DNA of 64,000 nucleotides from Paenalicyclobacillus mengziensis (GCF_017298635.1 NZ_CP071182.1:1054001-1118000), one strand, 5' to 3'; shown: positions 45,884 through 55,336, counted from the first letter of the stretch. A program made the numbers and translations. The notes: generated from the letters alone by a model not told the origin.

Positions 45884-47347
45884 ATGAGTTGGGATAATGA
45901 TTTCTCAGTTGCAAAGAAACTGTTGTCCCAGGGGCTTTTTCTTGCGGCAAACAGTATGTTTGTGCAATTGGAAGAACGCATTGATGAACAATCGGACAAA
46001 AGTATGATCGGTGTACTATATGATGAATTGGGAAAAATTCATAGGTCAAATTTCGCGAATTACAAAAAGTCCATTGAATATTTCCAACATGCAATTGAAT
46101 ATACGAACAATAAAGATGAGACGGTGAGATACACGGTTCATCTTGCTTCGGCATATCGGAAAATGTCCGAATTTGATACTTGCTATCGTTACTTGATGGG
46201 CTTGGTTGGTGATTTGCACGAGATATCACATCAAACAAAGGGTGTCTTGTTCGCAAATTTGTCTGCAATTCAAGGAATTAATGGTTTTTATGCTCAAGCG
46301 ATAACCAGTACAGAATACAGTAAACAATTCTACTCGAATACAGGTGCACCTTTTCCAGAATATGCTCTATTCAATAATCGAGGTTTAGCTAATCTTGAAC
46401 TCGGTGCCTATGATAAAGCAGAATACGATTTGAAAAAATCCATGGAGTTAGTCGGAACAGATTTCATTGAGCCTTTGTCCGAACTTGGAAGACTTTGTTT
46501 ATTACAAAACCGACTTTCAGAAAGCATTGAATATGCAGAACGCGCACTGGACGTTATTTGGTCATCCATCATTAATTACAATAAGGAAGAAGTTGCTCGT
46601 CTCTGCCACTTACTGGCTCATATTTCAGTTCAAGTAGGGCAAGTTGACTTGGCGATGCGTCTTGGCGAAAAGGCGCAAGTGCTTTTTGGTCAATTGGGGA
46701 TGTGGAGACAATGGCAAAACCTTGAATCCCAATTGGAGCAATGGTCAGAAGAACCACAACAGCCTTTATATGGAGAAGACTACAGTTTAGTTTCTTTGGA
46801 CCGAATTCGTCATTTCTTGGTGGGATTGGAAGCATTGAATTTGCAAGAATTAAACAGCAAGAAAGTATCCAGTCTTCTGGATGTTCGTAGTTATTATGTT
46901 CAGCTTTTTTCTGCAGAATTGGGTTTGACTGAGAAAGAAGTTAATGATTTGATTTTGGCATCCAGGTTTGCTGACTATGGGCTCACAGCATTGGAGAGCG
47001 AAGTGGTGATGAATCCCACTCGTTCACAAGTTGCATTTGAGCAATATAAACACCACCCTTCATTGGGGGTGAAAATGGTGAAGGCTCTCGGATTATCAGA
47101 TGCAATTGCTGAGATCATTGCAAATCATCATGAAAATTATGACGGTTCTGGATATGAAATGGCTAAAAAGGGGAATGAAATCAGCTATCTTGGGCGTGTG
47201 TTTCGTATTGTTGATTACTACACAAATGGAGTTGTCATGGATGATAGGTCTCACTTTGAAGTAATGGAGGATATGTTTTCAAAGCGTGGTACGGTTTTTG
47301 ATCCTGTGTTATTAGATTCCTTTACGAAGATGCACTACGTAGAATAA
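45884..47347 (+). CDS. TPR protein with degenerate HD-GYP-type domain
   Basis: 487 residues; start 45884 just after the kinase stop. Residues ~10-290 are TPR-like helices (YKKSIEYFQHAIEYTNN, ALFNNRGLANLELGAYDKAE). The C-terminal ~160 residues follow the HD-GYP layout: SRFADYGLTALESEVVMNP where the family has LLHDIGK (His replaced by Ala), KHHPSLGVKMVKAL, then NHHENYDGSGYEMAKKGNEI (GYE in place of GYP) and RVFRIVDYY. Loss of the first metal ligand suggests weak or no phosphodiesterase activity and perhaps a binding role. Same operon as the kinase. Confidence 0.8.
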   Translation: MSWDNDFSVAKKLLSQGLFLAANSMFVQLEERIDEQSDKSMIGVLYDELGKIHRSNFANYKKSIEYFQHAIEYTNNKDETVRYTVHLASAYRKMSEFDTCYRYLMGLVGDLHEISHQTKGVLFANLSAIQGINGFYAQAITSTEYSKQFYSNTGAPFPEYALFNNRGLANLELGAYDKAEYDLKKSMELVGTDFIEPLSELGRLCLLQNRLSESIEYAERALDVIWSSIINYNKEEVARLCHLLAHISVQVGQVDLAMRLGEKAQVLFGQLGMWRQWQNLESQLEQWSEEPQQPLYGEDYSLVSLDRIRHFLVGLEALNLQELNSKKVSSLLDVRSYYVQLFSAELGLTEKEVNDLILASRFADYGLTALESEVVMNPTRSQVAFEQYKHHPSLGVKMVKALGLSDAIAEIIANHHENYDGSGYEMAKKGNEISYLGRVFRIVDYYTNGVVMDDRSHFEVMEDMFSKRGTVFDPVLLDSFTKMHYVE

Positions 47348-47475
47348 AACTTTCCTTTTGATCGTGTTTTGGTGTTGCATAGAACTCTCTTCGCCGTTGA
47401 AAAGGTTCATGTGGAAGTTACAAGAACGCTTAAACTTCCCTGTCACCGTACATTCCAGAGAGGATGAGAATTCCC

Positions 47476-47811
47476 ATGACCATCAACAATAATCGTGTAG
47501 AAGGTATTTATAACTTAATGGAAACGCTGGTTTGGACGGAACTGGAGAGAATTGTTCAGACTGAACGGGACGATGTGTGTTTTTGTTCTCTTTGTAAGTT
47601 AGACATTTCTGCATATGCGTTAAATCGTCTCCCAGCTTTATATGTATCGACTCAAGAAGGAGAGACGCGATTCACAAATCTTGAAATGGATAAACGTGTG
47701 ACTGGAAAAGTGGTTGAGGCAATCAAACACATAGCAGAACACCCTCACAGAGCGAATCGGACGATGACAGAGTATACAGTGAACGAGTTGTTCGACTATA
47801 TAGATAAATGA
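47476..47811 (+). CDS. ComFB-like protein (late competence family)
   Basis: 111 residues from ATG 47476; AGAGAGG ends 12 bases upstream, whereas an ATG at 47464 would touch it. NRVEGIYNLMETLVWTELER, the Cys cluster in DDVCFCSLCKLDISAYALNR and LPALYVSTQ match ComFB. Recent studies report that ComFB-domain proteins (B. subtilis, cyanobacterial CdgR) bind c-di-GMP; a receptor role fits this location at the end of a c-di-GMP cluster. Confidence 0.8.
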   Translation: MTINNNRVEGIYNLMETLVWTELERIVQTERDDVCFCSLCKLDISAYALNRLPALYVSTQEGETRFTNLEMDKRVTGKVVEAIKHIAEHPHRANRTMTEYTVNELFDYIDK

Positions 47812-47890
47812 TGAGAGACTGGGCAGGAAAAATCACGCGACGAAGAACGTGTTCTTAAAAAAATATCAACATCGCGAAGTGGCAATTGAA

Positions 47891-48121
47891 TTAACGATAG
47901 AGAGTTGCTATATCACCCATCGTCCTGGTATAGGTCATTAGCTGTATTATCCCGTAAAGTCTCAATAATCGTCTGGTCTTCTCTTTTATCCGTTGCTCAT
48001 GCGGAGAGGGAGTGGGCATTGGGGCATTAATGCGGGGAAGTTTCCGCACAATCCTCCCAGAAGTGTCTGGTTTGTCTATTTGTTCGTCCCCGATCCGCTT
48101 CGGCTCATCCTGAACTGTCAT
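47891..48121 (-). CDS. Module gene 3, copy B (unknown, 76 aa)
   Basis: ATG 48121 (MTVQDEPKRI) with GGAGGTG upstream. The centre GRIVRKLPRINAPMPTPSPH is shared with copy A at 26975-27178; the C-terminus is longer and diverges. Last gene of the duplicated minus-strand module. Function unknown. Confidence 0.55.
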   Translation of the reverse strand: MTVQDEPKRIGDEQIDKPDTSGRIVRKLPRINAPMPTPSPHEQRIKEKTRRLLRLYGIIQLMTYTRTMGDIATLYR

Positions 48122-48157
48122 GACTGACACCTCCAACATTTACTGGTCAAGCTTGGA

Positions 48158-48613
48158 CTACTCCCATTTCTTCCCCTGCTCCCTTTTGCTATTCGCTTCA
48201 TTTTCATTCGGATACACCAGGAACTGTTTCATGATCTCTGGCGACACGCGAATGTGGATTTCAGATAACGGTATCCCACTTTCTTCGCACCAATCGACCA
48301 GTCTCCTGATTTTAACTCTTGGAGCGTTCGGATTGCGGGGGACGGCATAAATTCCACATGGGATGTCATCCCTATCCAGTTCCGCAATTAGCCGCTTCCT
48401 TTCTTCTACAAGATCCTTCCAGTCAATCGCGTCAGCAGTTTGCGACATTCCATCGGTTTGATGACCGAACAACGTCTCGAATGTCCCACCATGGCATCTC
48501 TCAAATGCTTTAATTTGCACGCTTATGGCTTGGAGCCTCTGGACCACCTGTGTAGCTCTCTCGACCTGCTCCTGCGGCTGATGTTCGGAGTTCTCAACGA
48601 AATCATCGTTCAC
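48158..48613 (-). CDS. Module gene 2, copy B (unknown, 151 aa)
   Basis: GTG 48613 after GAGGTGAGAA. Differs from copy A (27220-27675) at only a few residues, such as CEESGIPLSEIHIRV for CRENEIPLSELYIHV. The nucleotide identity is very high, suggesting recent duplication or conversion. No family recognised. Confidence 0.65.
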   Translation of the reverse strand: MNDDFVENSEHQPQEQVERATQVVQRLQAISVQIKAFERCHGGTFETLFGHQTDGMSQTADAIDWKDLVEERKRLIAELDRDDIPCGIYAVPRNPNAPRVKIRRLVDWCEESGIPLSEIHIRVSPEIMKQFLVYPNENEANSKREQGKKWE

Positions 48614-48626
48614 GGGCTTCTCACCT

Positions 48627-48944
48627 CTATAGATATCCTTTGAGTTTAGCTGACACCTCTTTGTTCCTCTCAATTGCACGCTTTGTACTATCCGCCAGCG
48701 GGACGGTGAGTCTTGTGAGCGGCTGATCCAGCAACTCTATCGTGCGCGTTGTTCGTCTAACCGACTGCTCCCGTGCAACGTTTCCTCCTGACTCAGACTG
48801 AATGACCAGAGCCACCACCTGTTCGACGGTCAGATTGCACACTCTGGCGATGGTTGGAACGGGGAGAAGGTCGAACAATTGCGTAGCGATTTCCTTTCTT
48901 ACTTGTTGCCGAATTTCGTGGACTGATTGCTCTCGACTTGTCAA
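48627..48944 (-). CDS. Module gene 1, copy B, HTH-like (intact)
   Basis: 105 residues from TTG 48944, with GGAGGAAG 4-5 bases upstream. The segment IARVCNLTVEQVVALV looks like a helix-turn-helix; the C-terminus ends with the Lys/Arg-rich STKRAIERNKEVSAKLKGYL. This is the complete version of the frameshifted copy at 27689-28011. It heads a three-gene unit with gaps of 13 and 36 bases, so it may act as its regulator. Confidence 0.6.
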   Translation of the reverse strand: MTSREQSVHEIRQQVRKEIATQLFDLLPVPTIARVCNLTVEQVVALVIQSESGGNVAREQSVRRTTRTIELLDQPLTRLTVPLADSTKRAIERNKEVSAKLKGYL

Positions 48945-49268
48945 CGAACTTCCTCCGTTCATGTCCAATTCGAAAAATGGAGTGCCTTTTAAATAGAATA
49001 ATACAAGAGGATTGACATGTAAAAATATGTAACAAACAGGTTTGGGTTTAAACTCCATTGGACTAATAGACTGAATAGAGTGAACTCAGTAAAGAGGTAG
49101 ATATCTACACCAGTGTGCGTTAGTTGCTCCAAATATGAGGATTAAGGATTGACCACTCAGGACATGAAGTCATGATACTTTAAATTCTGTCATCATATTC
49201 CGTTGTACTTGACAAAAATATATAAAAGGTAAAAAATAAGATTACCAGACTGTGAGGGAGGCTCGTGC

Positions 49269-49946
49269 ATGAATACTTACGTTGAGAAGTGTATGCTGTT
49301 ACCCGAACAACGAAGTTTAATCGTAGAGGCGATTGTGGAAGGAAAGAAGCAAAATGAGTCGTTGAACTCCTTGCTTCCTGATTTTGTAACAAATACTTAT
49401 AAGCCGCGAATGCAATATGACTGCGTAAATACATACGTCGAAGAAGCGGTTAAGAAGAGTCCTCATACTCAATTAAAGGTAACGAGAAAAACGGCAGGAC
49501 TTCATCCGTATATTGTAATTCATGACACGGTAAGAAATGTATTCATCTTGGTTTCAAGGTTGCCGAAATACAAACACATTTACGGTCCGAGCCGATATCG
49601 CGGAGATTACGCCTCATCAAACTATGCACGACTATTAGAAATGGGGGCACCCAAAGACGAGCTTCTCGGAGAAGCTCCATACCAGACCTCACTTTCGCTG
49701 GGTGAAGAATATGCACCTTTCGGTATTATTGTAAGTTACGACGGTACAAGTGATGCCATCTATGAAGGGGCTTTACAACCCGATCAAATGGATTGGATAT
49801 ACAACGAAGACATAACTGAATCAATAATTGCGAGTGCACACGACGTTGCCACCTTTGTCAGCTACAAACCAACAGACGTAGAGCCTCGATTAAAAGACTC
49901 GGCTAATGATGACATTGTGGTTAAGCTGAAGGACAAGGCTGATTGA
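49269..49946 (+). CDS. DUF5986-like protein
   Basis: 225 residues; ATG 49269 after GGAGG. RSLIVEAIVEGKKQNESLNS and LPKYKHIYGPSRYRGDYASS are like proteins encoded next to XRE-ImmA genes (DUF5986). It lies 25 bases before such a gene, in the same direction, so the two probably form a toxin-antitoxin-like or stress pair. Which would be the toxin is not clear. Family assignment is tentative. Confidence 0.55.
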   Translation: MNTYVEKCMLLPEQRSLIVEAIVEGKKQNESLNSLLPDFVTNTYKPRMQYDCVNTYVEEAVKKSPHTQLKVTRKTAGLHPYIVIHDTVRNVFILVSRLPKYKHIYGPSRYRGDYASSNYARLLEMGAPKDELLGEAPYQTSLSLGEEYAPFGIIVSYDGTSDAIYEGALQPDQMDWIYNEDITESIIASAHDVATFVSYKPTDVEPRLKDSANDDIVVKLKDKAD

Positions 49947-49971
49947 CAGAACACTCATAGGGGTAATTATC

Positions 49972-51108
49972 ATGAATCCGAAACAAGATGAGAAGTTCAA
50001 TCCAAGAAGATTACGAGAGGCGCGCCTAATACGAGGGCTAACAATAAGTGACCTTGCCGACCATATCGGTGTATCCAAGCAGGCTGTTTCTCAATTTGAA
50101 CTTGGAGAGGCTACACCGAAACCAGAGACAGAAATGTCGTTGGTGAACACGTTGAAATTTCCCAGAAGCTTCTTCTATCGTGAATACACTGAACAGCACG
50201 TTGGAAATACCTTTTTCCGCGCTAATGCTACCGCAACTAAGAGAAGCAAGGAATCACAGTTTCACAAGTCTTTGTTAGCGGGATACATTTACGACTACTT
50301 AGCTGAGTATATTGAGTTTCCAGAGCTTCGATTACCAGATACATCTCGATATCTCGAATCAGATTGGCACAACGATTTGATCGAGTCATTGACCCAAGAT
50401 GTTCGTGACTATTGGGGGATTGGCGATCAACCAATCACGAACATGGTACAACTGATGGAACGGCATGGAATTATGGTCTTTTCTATCGATACAGACAGTG
50501 AGAAGGTCGATGCGTTCGCACAACATCGTAAGGGAAGACCGTTTGTTTTTCTGGGAAACGACAAACAGTCTGCGGCAAGAAGGCAATTTGATGGTGCCCA
50601 TGAGTTGGGGCACGTTTTAATGCACAAGGACATCGATAATCAAGACACTCTCACTCGAATTGAATTTAAACAAATGGAAAGCCAGGCGAATCGATTTGCT
50701 TCCGCGCTCTTAATGCCTGCCGAGGCATTTGCTAAGACGGTCACTTCTACATCCTTGCTCCATTTCGTTGAATTGAAGCGGTATTGGAATGTATCGATTG
50801 CCGCCATGCTATATAGGTGTTTGGATTTGAGGATAATCGATGAGAGCAGGTACACATCTTTAGTCAAACAGATGTCGATGAAGAAAATGAGAAAAAGGGA
50901 GCCTCTCGATGATTTGATTCCTCTTCAGGAACCTGTAGTTCTCAAGAAGAGCATCCTGCTTTTGCTTGAAAAAGGGATAAAGAACGAATTGCAATTGATT
51001 CAGGAAACATCCGTACCGCAAGAGTACATCGAAATGCTTTGCAGTCTTGAGGAGGGAACTCTGAATCTTAAAGAGCCAGAACCGACGATTAAGTTGATCA
51101 AGAAATGA
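49972..51108 (+). CDS. XRE regulator with ImmA/IrrE-type metallopeptidase domain
   Basis: 378 residues from ATG 49972. Residues ~10-65 form an XRE helix-turn-helix (RLIRGLTISDLADHIGVSKQ). The zinc peptidase domain has FDGAHELGHVLMHKDID (HExxH) near residue 210 and the downstream Glu in MESQANRFASALLMPAEAF. Such COG2856 proteins cleave or sense repressors, or act as antitoxins. The last ~90 residues are a helical extension. Partner gene directly upstream. Confidence 0.88.
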   Translation: MNPKQDEKFNPRRLREARLIRGLTISDLADHIGVSKQAVSQFELGEATPKPETEMSLVNTLKFPRSFFYREYTEQHVGNTFFRANATATKRSKESQFHKSLLAGYIYDYLAEYIEFPELRLPDTSRYLESDWHNDLIESLTQDVRDYWGIGDQPITNMVQLMERHGIMVFSIDTDSEKVDAFAQHRKGRPFVFLGNDKQSAARRQFDGAHELGHVLMHKDIDNQDTLTRIEFKQMESQANRFASALLMPAEAFAKTVTSTSLLHFVELKRYWNVSIAAMLYRCLDLRIIDESRYTSLVKQMSMKKMRKREPLDDLIPLQEPVVLKKSILLLLEKGIKNELQLIQETSVPQEYIEMLCSLEEGTLNLKEPEPTIKLIKK

Positions 51109-51129
51109 TAGGAACTGTGAGGTGGTTTG

Positions 51130-51880
51130 ATGGGAAGTGCCGAGATATTTCATTACGACTTCACCTATATTTGCCACCTCGCACCTGATAAGGTGGATGG
51201 CAAGGTAAAACCCTTCTTTCCTCAGAGGTCATATGAGAATCGACAGAACTTGCCGCTACATCAATACGGAGCAGGTCCGTTCTGCCGCTTTACCATCCCC
51301 AAGGTAGCCGCAGAAGGTGTATACCTCATTTGTGTGGATGGTGTAGCTACATATGTGGGTGAGTGTGAGAATCTTGATAATCGATTCAACACGGGTTACG
51401 GGAATATATCACCGAGGAATTGTTTTGTAGGGGGTCAATCGACGAACTGCAGGATCAATCACCACATCTATGATGCGGCTGATAAAAGTTCGGAGATCAA
51501 GCTCTATTTCCATTGAACAACGGACAGGTTCAAGGTTGAGAGGAACTGATTGAGAATTGCACCCCCAATAGAATATCGCGAGGGGAAAGTACAAAGCGAC
51601 AACAAAAGTGGTTAATGAAGGGGCGAGGCGTAAGCCAGAACCATCCGTTATACGGAGTGGCTCACGACGAAACTCTTCATGCCGCGATGAAGTTTTGTCA
51701 GCCGCCCAGTCCTTTGTCCAGCGGCGAGGGTGAAATCGTTTTACGGTTTAAGAAGTCGTTGACTACATGAAGGTAAGACAGACCAAGTATCCTGAGTCAA
51801 CGATTTGAACACACGTCGCGGTGTTGTGTAAATGAGCTGAGGTAACAAAAACTTTAACCCATTCGAGCGCGGATTATATA
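51130..51880 (+). pseudogene. GIY-YIG nuclease/DUF7669-like gene, inactivated copy
   Basis: From ATG 51130 the frame matches the intact gene at 31774: EGVYLICVDGVATYVGECEN and GGQSTNCRINHHIYDAADKS, up to a stop at 51514-51516 just after LYFH. Homologous DNA continues to about 51880 with several frame changes and stops (51541-51880 align with 32170-32560). The metal-binding Glu and the winged-helix part are therefore lost. Confidence 0.85.
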
Positions 51881-51966
51881 AATTGAGCCAATTCAGAGAA
51901 ATCATAGGACCTATTACAGTTATATTCCATGTGCGCGAAAAAAAGTGGTTGATGGAGGTAGCTCTC

Positions 51967-53142
51967 TTGAAAGGCGCAGAGCAAATTATCCAAGTCCTGA
52001 AAACCAGAAACCCGTTGATGAAGCTGACAGAATTAGGGGTTACGCCAGAGACTTTGAAGCAAGTCATTATTAGTTCATTTGAACCATTTTTTGAAAACTC
52101 CAAAAGTCTTTCGATGAATGCCTCAAATTACCTGGTTTCCGATTGGATCAACCTTTTACGTTTTATTGCTGATGACTCATCGTCAAGCAATTTATATCGC
52201 TGTTTAAATGTCTACCGTGGCGCGAAGCAAAATGATTGCGGTGCATGCTATGCCATTATACGGGACCTGATTAACCTGCATATGGAAACGGGGAACCGAT
52301 TTTGGAGTTTTGTATTTCTTGAAACGAATAAGTCCGACTTAGAGCTATATGAATTTTCGAATACAGTTATGGGGGAAATAGGTAGACTGATTGAAGGGTT
52401 AATTAAAACTCAATTGATTGAACTCTACGCAATGATAAAAGTGGCAAACAACAAACCTTGTGATTTAAGCAACATTCAAACATTAGACCTTGGTGTTTTG
52501 AATACAAATATTTGTCAAGAATCAAATCTGACTGACATACTTTACATCAAGAACTTACGATTGTCTGACTGGCGCAATATCGCATATCATCACAACTACG
52601 TGGTACAAGGAGAATTCATTGTTTGTGAGTATGGTCCCAAAATTGACAGGAAGCGACTCTCTCTAAATCGAGATGAATTATCAGATGTACTTATCAAATG
52701 TGGTAAAATATTCAACCTGTTGTCCCTTACACATAAAATCTTCTTCTTTGATAATTTGAATGACATTATGGGAAACAATGACACTTTGTCACCAGTAGTG
52801 GATGGTAGACACGAAATTTGGTTCCTCGTACTCGCCTCTGCGATGATGTTGCAAGGATTCGAATTAGTGGATTTTGAGACTTCTCCAGAACACACTAAAA
52901 TCATTGTTAAGGAATGTCGGGAAGACGTTGATCCCAGGGAACGGGGAATTCATACGTCTCAATTCAACTATAATCTCTGGTATTATTCATCATCGAGAAA
53001 CCTATCTGTTGAATACAGGTTACGTAACGGGTCTCCTTACCTTGTTTCAAGGAGTACAAGTGAAATCTGCGAAAAGGTTGGGAATGGTGAGGAGTCTTTC
53101 GAGTATTTGGCGCGTAATGTCGTATTTGATTTTATTTCATGA
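51967..53142 (+). CDS. Unknown protein with HEPN-like RNxxxH motif
   Basis: 391 residues from TTG 51967, 7 bases after GGAGGT; an upstream GTG-containing extension overlaps the GIY-YIG remnant. All-helical N-terminal half; near residue 200 the sequence LRLSDWRNIAYHHNYVVQG contains RNIAYH, which fits the R-x4-6-H site of HEPN ribonucleases. The C-terminal part is mixed and unrecognised. It occupies the place of the NERD gene in the first segment, between the GIY-YIG and DUF262 genes. RNase activity is inference from one motif. Confidence 0.55.
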   Translation: MKGAEQIIQVLKTRNPLMKLTELGVTPETLKQVIISSFEPFFENSKSLSMNASNYLVSDWINLLRFIADDSSSSNLYRCLNVYRGAKQNDCGACYAIIRDLINLHMETGNRFWSFVFLETNKSDLELYEFSNTVMGEIGRLIEGLIKTQLIELYAMIKVANNKPCDLSNIQTLDLGVLNTNICQESNLTDILYIKNLRLSDWRNIAYHHNYVVQGEFIVCEYGPKIDRKRLSLNRDELSDVLIKCGKIFNLLSLTHKIFFFDNLNDIMGNNDTLSPVVDGRHEIWFLVLASAMMLQGFELVDFETSPEHTKIIVKECREDVDPRERGIHTSQFNYNLWYYSSSRNLSVEYRLRNGSPYLVSRSTSEICEKVGNGEESFEYLARNVVFDFIS

Positions 53143-53313
53143 GCTATATCACGTAAGTATGTAGGTTATTCACTTCTCACTTCCTCTCTGTCCTCTTCCT
53201 GTACTGCTTACTTATATCAGTAGTTGCGCTATAATAGCGTTTGAAATGTTAGGTACATAACCGTATTGGTGTTGCTATCATTGGTACAATTCTACAGATG
53301 GGGAGCGGAAAAA

Positions 53314-54378
53314 ATGAAGACAACCAAAAGTCAACAGACCATTGAGAGCCTGTTGAAAGGTGGTTCTGCACAGGTTTCAACTGAGCTCGTGATTCAGCGC
53401 AAGGAAGACATTTGGGATCGGAAGAGAAAATCCCTTTTGATTCATTCTCTGCTGATGGGATATCCGATTCCCAGTCTATTCTTTGCAAAAGAAGGCGACA
53501 CGTTGCATGTCCTCGATGGCAAGCAACGCCTGACCAGCATTCAAGCGTTTGTGGACGACAAATATGCGCTATCCGCCTCTATAGCCAACATCGGCGATCT
53601 GGCTGGAAAGAAGTTTTCAGAGTTAGACAAAGAACTTCAACGGAAAATTTGGGACTACCAGCTTGATTTAACTGTTGTCGAAGAGACGACCGAAGAGGAG
53701 ATGGAGGAACTCTTTGTTCGATGGAATAACGGCATGCCCCTCGTGAGGATTGAAACAACCAGGGTAATCTTGGGACAAAGCGTTCATAAGTTCATTCGCG
53801 AGGTCACAGAGATGCCTTTCTTTAAGGAAAAAGTGAAACTGTCAAATGCAAACAAACGCAGATGTGTTGACGAGGAATTGGTACTTCAAATTCTGGCACT
53901 GGCGAGTAAGCGTGAGGCGAGCAAGCGTGAGACTGGATTTAGTGGGAATGAACTTCGAGATTTTGCGTATGAATTGCGGAAAGACGATGTAAAGGAAGAA
54001 CTGAGATCGGATATTCAGAATGCCTGCCATGATCTCAACAAAGCATTTAAAGGAGGCGAAGAGTTCCTCAAAAAACTCCATGTACCAATGATTTTCAAAT
54101 TGGTACTGGATATGCAGGAGATAAACAGGAATACAAATCTTAGGATTGCCCCAAAGCAGTTCGGGGAATTTGTAGTGAACTTCTGGAACAACCGACCAGA
54201 AGAATATAAGAACGCATCTATGTCTGGAAGTGCCAGGAAGGAGAATGTCCAGAAACGCCTGTCAATCATGACTCAAGCGTTTGAGGAACACTTCGGAGTC
54301 AAAGTTTTACGTGATGTGCCGACCGCAGATGACGAGGTCGCGGCAAGTGTGAAGACGCTGGAAGAGCAGGGTGAATAA
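53314..54378 (+). CDS. DUF262-only protein, paralogue 2
   Basis: 354 residues from ATG 53314 after GGGGAGCGG. LVIQRKEDIWDRKRKSLLIH, LDGKQRLTSIQAFVDD (DGxQR) and VRWNNGMPLVRIETTRVILG match paralogue 1 at 33515. The middle differs by an insertion with a short repeat (ASKREASKRE). It has the nucleotide-binding core only, so it probably works with a partner. Terminator follows. Confidence 0.8.
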   Translation: MKTTKSQQTIESLLKGGSAQVSTELVIQRKEDIWDRKRKSLLIHSLLMGYPIPSLFFAKEGDTLHVLDGKQRLTSIQAFVDDKYALSASIANIGDLAGKKFSELDKELQRKIWDYQLDLTVVEETTEEEMEELFVRWNNGMPLVRIETTRVILGQSVHKFIREVTEMPFFKEKVKLSNANKRRCVDEELVLQILALASKREASKRETGFSGNELRDFAYELRKDDVKEELRSDIQNACHDLNKAFKGGEEFLKKLHVPMIFKLVLDMQEINRNTNLRIAPKQFGEFVVNFWNNRPEEYKNASMSGSARKENVQKRLSIMTQAFEEHFGVKVLRDVPTADDEVAASVKTLEEQGE

Positions 54379-54406
54379 ACGAAGAAGGTAAGAAACGGTT
54401 CACGGG

Positions 54407-54443
54407 ACGAGGGGAATGATAGTGACTCCCCTCGTTTGTGTTT
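54407..54443 (+). terminator. Intrinsic terminator after DUF262 paralogue 2
   Basis: ACGAGGGGA and TCCCCTCGT form a perfect 9-bp stem with an 11-base loop; TTGTGTTTG follows. Confidence 0.85.
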
Positions 54444-54555
54444 GGTATACAGTCACCTCCGCAATGCTCGTATAACCAGATTTGACGCCGTTGTTCGATG
54501 GAAACGGGTAGGTTGGACCAGTATGGTTTGATGGTGATGTCAAAGAGGGGATTCT

Positions 54556-55131
54556 ATGGCACACAAATCGACGAATCCTAAAGTGGATGCCTATCTCACT
54601 CAGGGGTGCATGCGTTGCAAACTGGGAGGCACTTCAAACTGCAAAGTTCAAAAATGGGAGGAAGAATTGAAGAGATTGAGGGAGATTATTTTTGATTGTG
54701 GGCTAATAGAGGAGTTGAAGTGGTCTCAACCTGGTTACACATACCAGACGAGAAACGTCGTGATGATAAGTGCATGTAAAGAATTTTGTTCGTTGAACTT
54801 TATGAAGGGTTCATTGTTAAAGGATACGTAGCGGCGTTCTCGTCAAACCTGGAAAGAATACGCAGGTGGGTCGTCAGATTCGCTTCACCCACGTAGGGGT
54901 ATCGTCAAGATGGAACCTATCTTGAAAGAGTATATAGTTGAAGCCATTAAGGTCGAGAAATTAGGGGAGAAACCGAAGATAAAAAAGAACCCAGAGCCAA
55001 TGTCAGAAGAATTGCAAAAGAAGTTAGATGAAATGCCTGACTTGAAAACCGCTTTTGAGGCATTGACACCAGGACTGCAAAGAGCATACATTCTGTATTT
55101 TTCAGCACCTAAGCAATCCAAGACTCGTTAG
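54556..55131 (+). pseudogene. YdeI/OmdA-like DUF1801 gene, broken by frameshifts
   Basis: ATG 54556 opens MAHKSTNPKVDAYLTQGC... with LREIIFDCGLIEELKWSQPG, the N-terminal DUF1801 half, ending at a stop at 54829-54831 after SLLKDT. The family continues in another frame (VLVKPGKNTQVGRQIRFTHV) and then, from ~54900, in a third (EPILKEYIVEAIKVEKLGEK, KTAFEALTPGLQRAYILYFS). Two shifts are needed to rebuild it. Confidence 0.8.
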
Positions 55132-55295
55132 TCACAAATAGAAAAGTGTATGCCGAGAATACTTGAGGGAAAGGGACTGACTGAATAGTGTACCAGGTTT
55201 TCACATCCAACAGATGCCGCGCTGGATAATGTTTATCTTACGCTAATACCGTTTCTTTACAAATTCTCACTCTATCCCTTGTACCTTTTTTGCAC

Positions 55296-55324
55296 TTGCT
55301 TCCAGATTCTTTTGAGGGTAAAAT
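55296..55324 (+). promoter_or_regulatory. Promoter of the GGDEF transcript
   Basis: TTGCTT (55296-55301), 17 bases, TAAAAT (55319-55324), 12 bases before the riboswitch aptamer. Confidence 0.6.
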
Positions 55325-55336
55325 TGTAAATGGTGA

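Noticed and set aside
53266..53313. Upstream start of the DUF262 paralogue 2
   Set aside because: No ribosome-binding site there; ATG 53314 has one and aligns with paralogue 1.
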